Both the position numbers and the translations under genes were made by a program. This document shows positions 5,233 through 7,612 of a stretch of 7,612 nucleotides of DNA, piece by piece. The number at the start of each line of letters is the position of its first letter. Position 1 is the stretch's first letter. Origin of the DNA: JAHEEL01 sp964195545. Lineage in GTDB: Bacteria; Actinomycetota; Acidimicrobiia; Spongiisociales; UBA5794. Below the pieces are notes generated by a model, which was given only the letters and a program-made list of their open reading frames with translations, did not search any database and was not told the origin of the DNA. Location: contig CAXMQQ010000043.1 of NCBI GenBank assembly GCA_964195545.1, positions 1 to 7,612 on the forward strand, written 5' to 3'.

Positions 5233-7612
5233 CTAGTTGATGACGAGGTTGACGAGGTTTGGGGGACGGGCGACGACCTTGCGTACCTCACCCTTGGTGA
5301 GCCACTTCTGGATCCGCTCCGCCGCCATCGCAGCAGCAACGGCGGCATCCTCGTCGATGTCCGGTGACACGTCGATGCGGTCGCGCACCTTGCCGTTCAC
5401 CTGCACGACCAGGGTCACCGTCTGATCGGCAGCGACCGTCGAATCCGCCTCCGGCCATGCCTGGAGATGGATGCTCGCAGTACTTCCGCGCCCGAACCAG
5501 ATCTCCTCGGTGACGTGCGGGGCGATAGGGGCGAGCAGCACGAGCAGAAGGTCGACGGACTCGTTCCACGCATCGAGCGACACCGTCGCGTTGCGACGGG
5601 CCCCGAGCAGGTCGTTGCGCAACGTCATCAACGCCGCGATAGCGGTGTTCCACTTGAACGCCTCCATGTCACGACTCACCTTGGTGACTGCCTGGTGGGC
5701 CGACCGGCGCAGTGCGAGCGACGACTCGTCGGACACCGCACCCGGCTCGTAGGCGGTGGTTCCGATCTTCCAGACATCCTCGATGAACCTGCGTGCACCC
5801 GAGATGCCTCGTGAATCCCACGGACCGCCCTTCTCCCAGTCGAACGCGAACATCAGATAGAGACGCACCGTGTCTGCTCCGTAGCGCTCGACCAACTCGT
5901 CCGGGTTCACCGTGTTGCCCTTGGACTTCGACATGCGCTGCACTTCGAGGTAGTGGCGGAGTTGGGTGACGTCGTTGACTCCATCGATGCCGGGTACTTC
6001 GACCTCGGCACCCTCGGGCACCTCGACCGTGACCGTCGCGTCGACGGTCTGTACCTGGAGCGTCCGTTCGGTTCGGCGAATGAGTTCGCCGACGACCGGG
6101 CCGGCGTCGGACGCAGCGTGGTCATCGACGCGAACCGACTCGGCGACGAAACGGCCATCGAGCCACTCACCTGCCACGACCAGGCGATCACCCGGCCGTT
6201 CCTCACCGAGAATCTGACCCTGATTCCGGGACTGTGTCATCGGTTCGTCGAACACGCCTTCAGGATCGCGATCGTGTTCTCGCATGACATGGGCAGCGTC
6301 GTCGAAGACGCCGAGGTCACGCATCGCTTTCGTGAAGAAGCGGGTGTACAGGAGATGCATCGTGGCGTGCTCCGCACCGCCGGTGTATGTGTCGACCGGG
6401 AGCCAATACGCCGCCTCCTCGGGATCGAACGGAGCTGTGCCGAAGTGCGGGGAGAGATAGCGGTACGGGTACCACGATGAGCACATGAACGTGTCCATCG
6501 TGTCGCTTTCGCGTCGCGCAGGCTGTCCCTCGGAGTCGACTGTCTCGATGAACTGCTCGTCGGTCGTCAGCGGACTCGGACCACCCGTGAACGCCGGCGC
6601 CTCCGGCAACAAGACCGGCAGATCCGGGGCGGCTTCAATCGTGCCGTCGGCACGGAACACCATCGGTATCGGCGCCCCCCAGTAACGCTGCCTCGAGATG
6701 AGCCAATCGCGCATCCGGAAGCTGATCGCTTCTTCTCCGGTTCCGCGCGCCGAGAGCCAATCGATGGCTGCCGCGACCGACGGGTTGGCACGCCCCTTAG
6801 CGTCCCTTGTTTCGATCCCGTCGATCGGACCACTCCCGACCATCGAGCCGGGTCCGACGTAGGCCTCGGTCATCGTGCTGCCATCAAGTGGATCGGCATT
6901 GGCAGCTTGTATGACTGGAACAACGCGCAACTCGAATTGTCGGGCGAACTCGAAGTCGCGCTGGTCGTGAGCCGGGACCGCCATGATCGCTCCGGACCCG
7001 TAGGAGAGGAGCACATAGTCGGCGACCCATACCGGGATGCGCTCACCGTTAACAGGGTTGATGGCGTATCCGCCGGTGAAGACACCGGTCTTCTCCCGAT
7101 CGGCTTCCATGCGTTCGAGTTCCGATCTTGCGGCCGCTGCGATCCGATAGTCGTCGACCGTGCTGCGCTGCTCCTCCGTGGTTAGGACGTCGACCAGCGC
7201 GTGCTCGGGGGCGAGCACCATGAACGTGGCGCCCCACAGTGTGTCGGGTCGGGTCGTGAACACGGGAATCTCGTCGCCGGTCTCCAGAGCAAAGACGACC
7301 TCGGCGCCCTCCGACCGACCGATCCAGTTCGTTTGCATTGCCTTCACCGGTTCCGGCCAATCGATACTGGAGAAGTCCAACAGTTCATCCGCGTAGTTCG
7401 TGATGGCGAAGAACCACTGCTCCATCTTCTTCTGGATCACCGGTTGACCCGTCCGCTCGTCCTTGCCGTCAATGACCTGTTCGTTGGCGAGCACGGTCTG
7501 GAGTGTCGGCGACCAGTTCACGATCGCCTTGCCTCGGTAGGCGATGCCGCCTTCGAAGAACCGGCGGAACAACCACTGCGTCCACTTGTAGTACTCCGGG
7601 TCACAGGAGACT
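5233..7612 (-). CDS. leuS: Leucyl-tRNA synthetase (LeuRS), 5' end outside the window
   Basis: Class I synthetase that joins leucine to tRNA-Leu in the cytosol and edits wrong amino acids. About 792 codons are visible. The frame is open to the window edge at SCDPEYYKWTQW, so the start and HIGH motif are missing. In order (numbered from the Leu codon at 7572, whose TTG is not a start): VNWSPTLQTVLANEQV at about 18-33; the CP1 editing domain with TTRPDTLWG (107-115) and GSGAIMAVPAHDQRDFEFA (192-210); the catalytic-domain return with RDWLISRQRYWGAPIP (288-303) and DTYTGGAEHA (394-403); the KMSKS loop as RMSKSKGN (546-553); the anticodon-binding helical domain (about 560-700); and the C-terminal domain with VVQVNGKVRDRI. 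The segment 454-543 between RNQGQILG and RMSKS is about 90 residues, where relatives with the same RNQGQILG style have only a few; it is rich in Val, Glu and Asp. All motifs I can check are intact. Confidence 0.95.
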   Translation of the reverse strand, partial: VSCDPEYYKWTQWLFRRFFEGGIAYRGKAIVNWSPTLQTVLANEQVIDGKDERTGQPVIQKKMEQWFFAITNYADELLDFSSIDWPEPVKAMQTNWIGRSEGAEVVFALETGDEIPVFTTRPDTLWGATFMVLAPEHALVDVLTTEEQRSTVDDYRIAAAARSELERMEADREKTGVFTGGYAINPVNGERIPVWVADYVLLSYGSGAIMAVPAHDQRDFEFARQFELRVVPVIQAANADPLDGSTMTEAYVGPGSMVGSGPIDGIETRDAKGRANPSVAAAIDWLSARGTGEEAISFRMRDWLISRQRYWGAPIPMVFRADGTIEAAPDLPVLLPEAPAFTGGPSPLTTDEQFIETVDSEGQPARRESDTMDTFMCSSWYPYRYLSPHFGTAPFDPEEAAYWLPVDTYTGGAEHATMHLLYTRFFTKAMRDLGVFDDAAHVMREHDRDPEGVFDEPMTQSRNQGQILGEERPGDRLVVAGEWLDGRFVAESVRVDDHAASDAGPVVGELIRRTERTLQVQTVDATVTVEVPEGAEVEVPGIDGVNDVTQLRHYLEVQRMSKSKGNTVNPDELVERYGADTVRLYLMFAFDWEKGGPWDSRGISGARRFIEDVWKIGTTAYEPGAVSDESSLALRRSAHQAVTKVSRDMEAFKWNTAIAALMTLRNDLLGARRNATVSLDAWNESVDLLLVLLAPIAPHVTEEIWFGRGSTASIHLQAWPEADSTVAADQTVTLVVQVNGKVRDRIDVSPDIDEDAAVAAAMAAERIQKWLTKGEVRKVVARPPNLVNLVIN
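5944..6213 (-). other. Inserted segment before the LeuRS KMSKS loop
   Basis: Within leuS, about 90 codons lie between RNQGQILG and the RMSKS loop. This is where bacterial LeuRS enzymes carry the variable leucine-specific domain. The segment begins GDRLVVAGEWLDGRF, passes through an Asp/Ala-rich patch and alternating Val/Glu strands (VTVEVPEGAEVEVPG), and ends LRHYLEVQ. The pattern suggests a small beta-rich domain. I do not recognise it as the Escherichia coli or Thermus version of this domain. Confidence 0.5.

Noticed and set aside
3747..5348. 533-codon minus-strand open frame across the disulfide reductase
   Set aside because: Shadow of a gene with all flavoenzyme motifs on the plus strand. 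Its peptide is Arg/His/Asp-rich with no domain, and it overlaps the leuS end.
1..7612. CRISPR arrays, tRNA or rRNA genes
   Set aside because: I looked for regularly spaced repeats and cloverleaf or T-loop patterns and found none convincing. The GTTCGGGGTTC at 160-170 is reminiscent of a T-loop but has no supporting arms.

Overview
The window is GC-rich DNA, most likely from an actinobacterium. The high-GC codon use and the LeuRS type fit this, and a Thr/Pro-rich linker-like fragment (1387-1479) resembles secreted proteins of Acidimicrobiia. That lineage is a guess from composition and motifs, not from a marker gene. Most of the DNA is housekeeping and metabolic genes. The left 2.1 kb is scarred by mobile-element remnants and broken genes.

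Left edge (1-383): the first 25 codons of an IS1182-type transposase run leftward out of the window. Next to it is the C-terminal tail of a tyrosine recombinase whose catalytic tyrosine position is a cysteine. That tail ends against the stop codon of purU (384-1229, minus), an intact formyltetrahydrofolate deformylase. A 26-bp sequence at 143-168 recurs in direct orientation, with two differences, at 1497-1522, so the two copies bracket the integrase scar and purU.

Middle (1230-3646): a divergent intergenic stretch with no confident gene leads into an aminoglycoside-nucleotidyltransferase-like gene (about 1551-2137, plus). It is split by a frameshift near 1941-1960. Nine bases after its stop comes a long ProA-family (glutamate-5-semialdehyde dehydrogenase) gene with an unusual N-terminal extension and several non-standard motifs.

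Right (3774-7612): an FAD-dependent CoA-disulfide reductase/NADH oxidase family enzyme (plus) converges on leuS (minus, start outside the window). A near-perfect 10-bp hairpin lies between them and is a candidate terminator for both. The LeuRS carries a long inserted segment just before its KMSKS loop.

I do not see a coherent new defence or biosynthetic system. purU (one-carbon metabolism), the ProA-like enzyme, the disulfide reductase and leuS look like independent functions. The best leads are the mobile-element scars with their direct repeat, the frameshifted nucleotidyltransferase, the atypical ProA paralogue and the LeuRS insertion.
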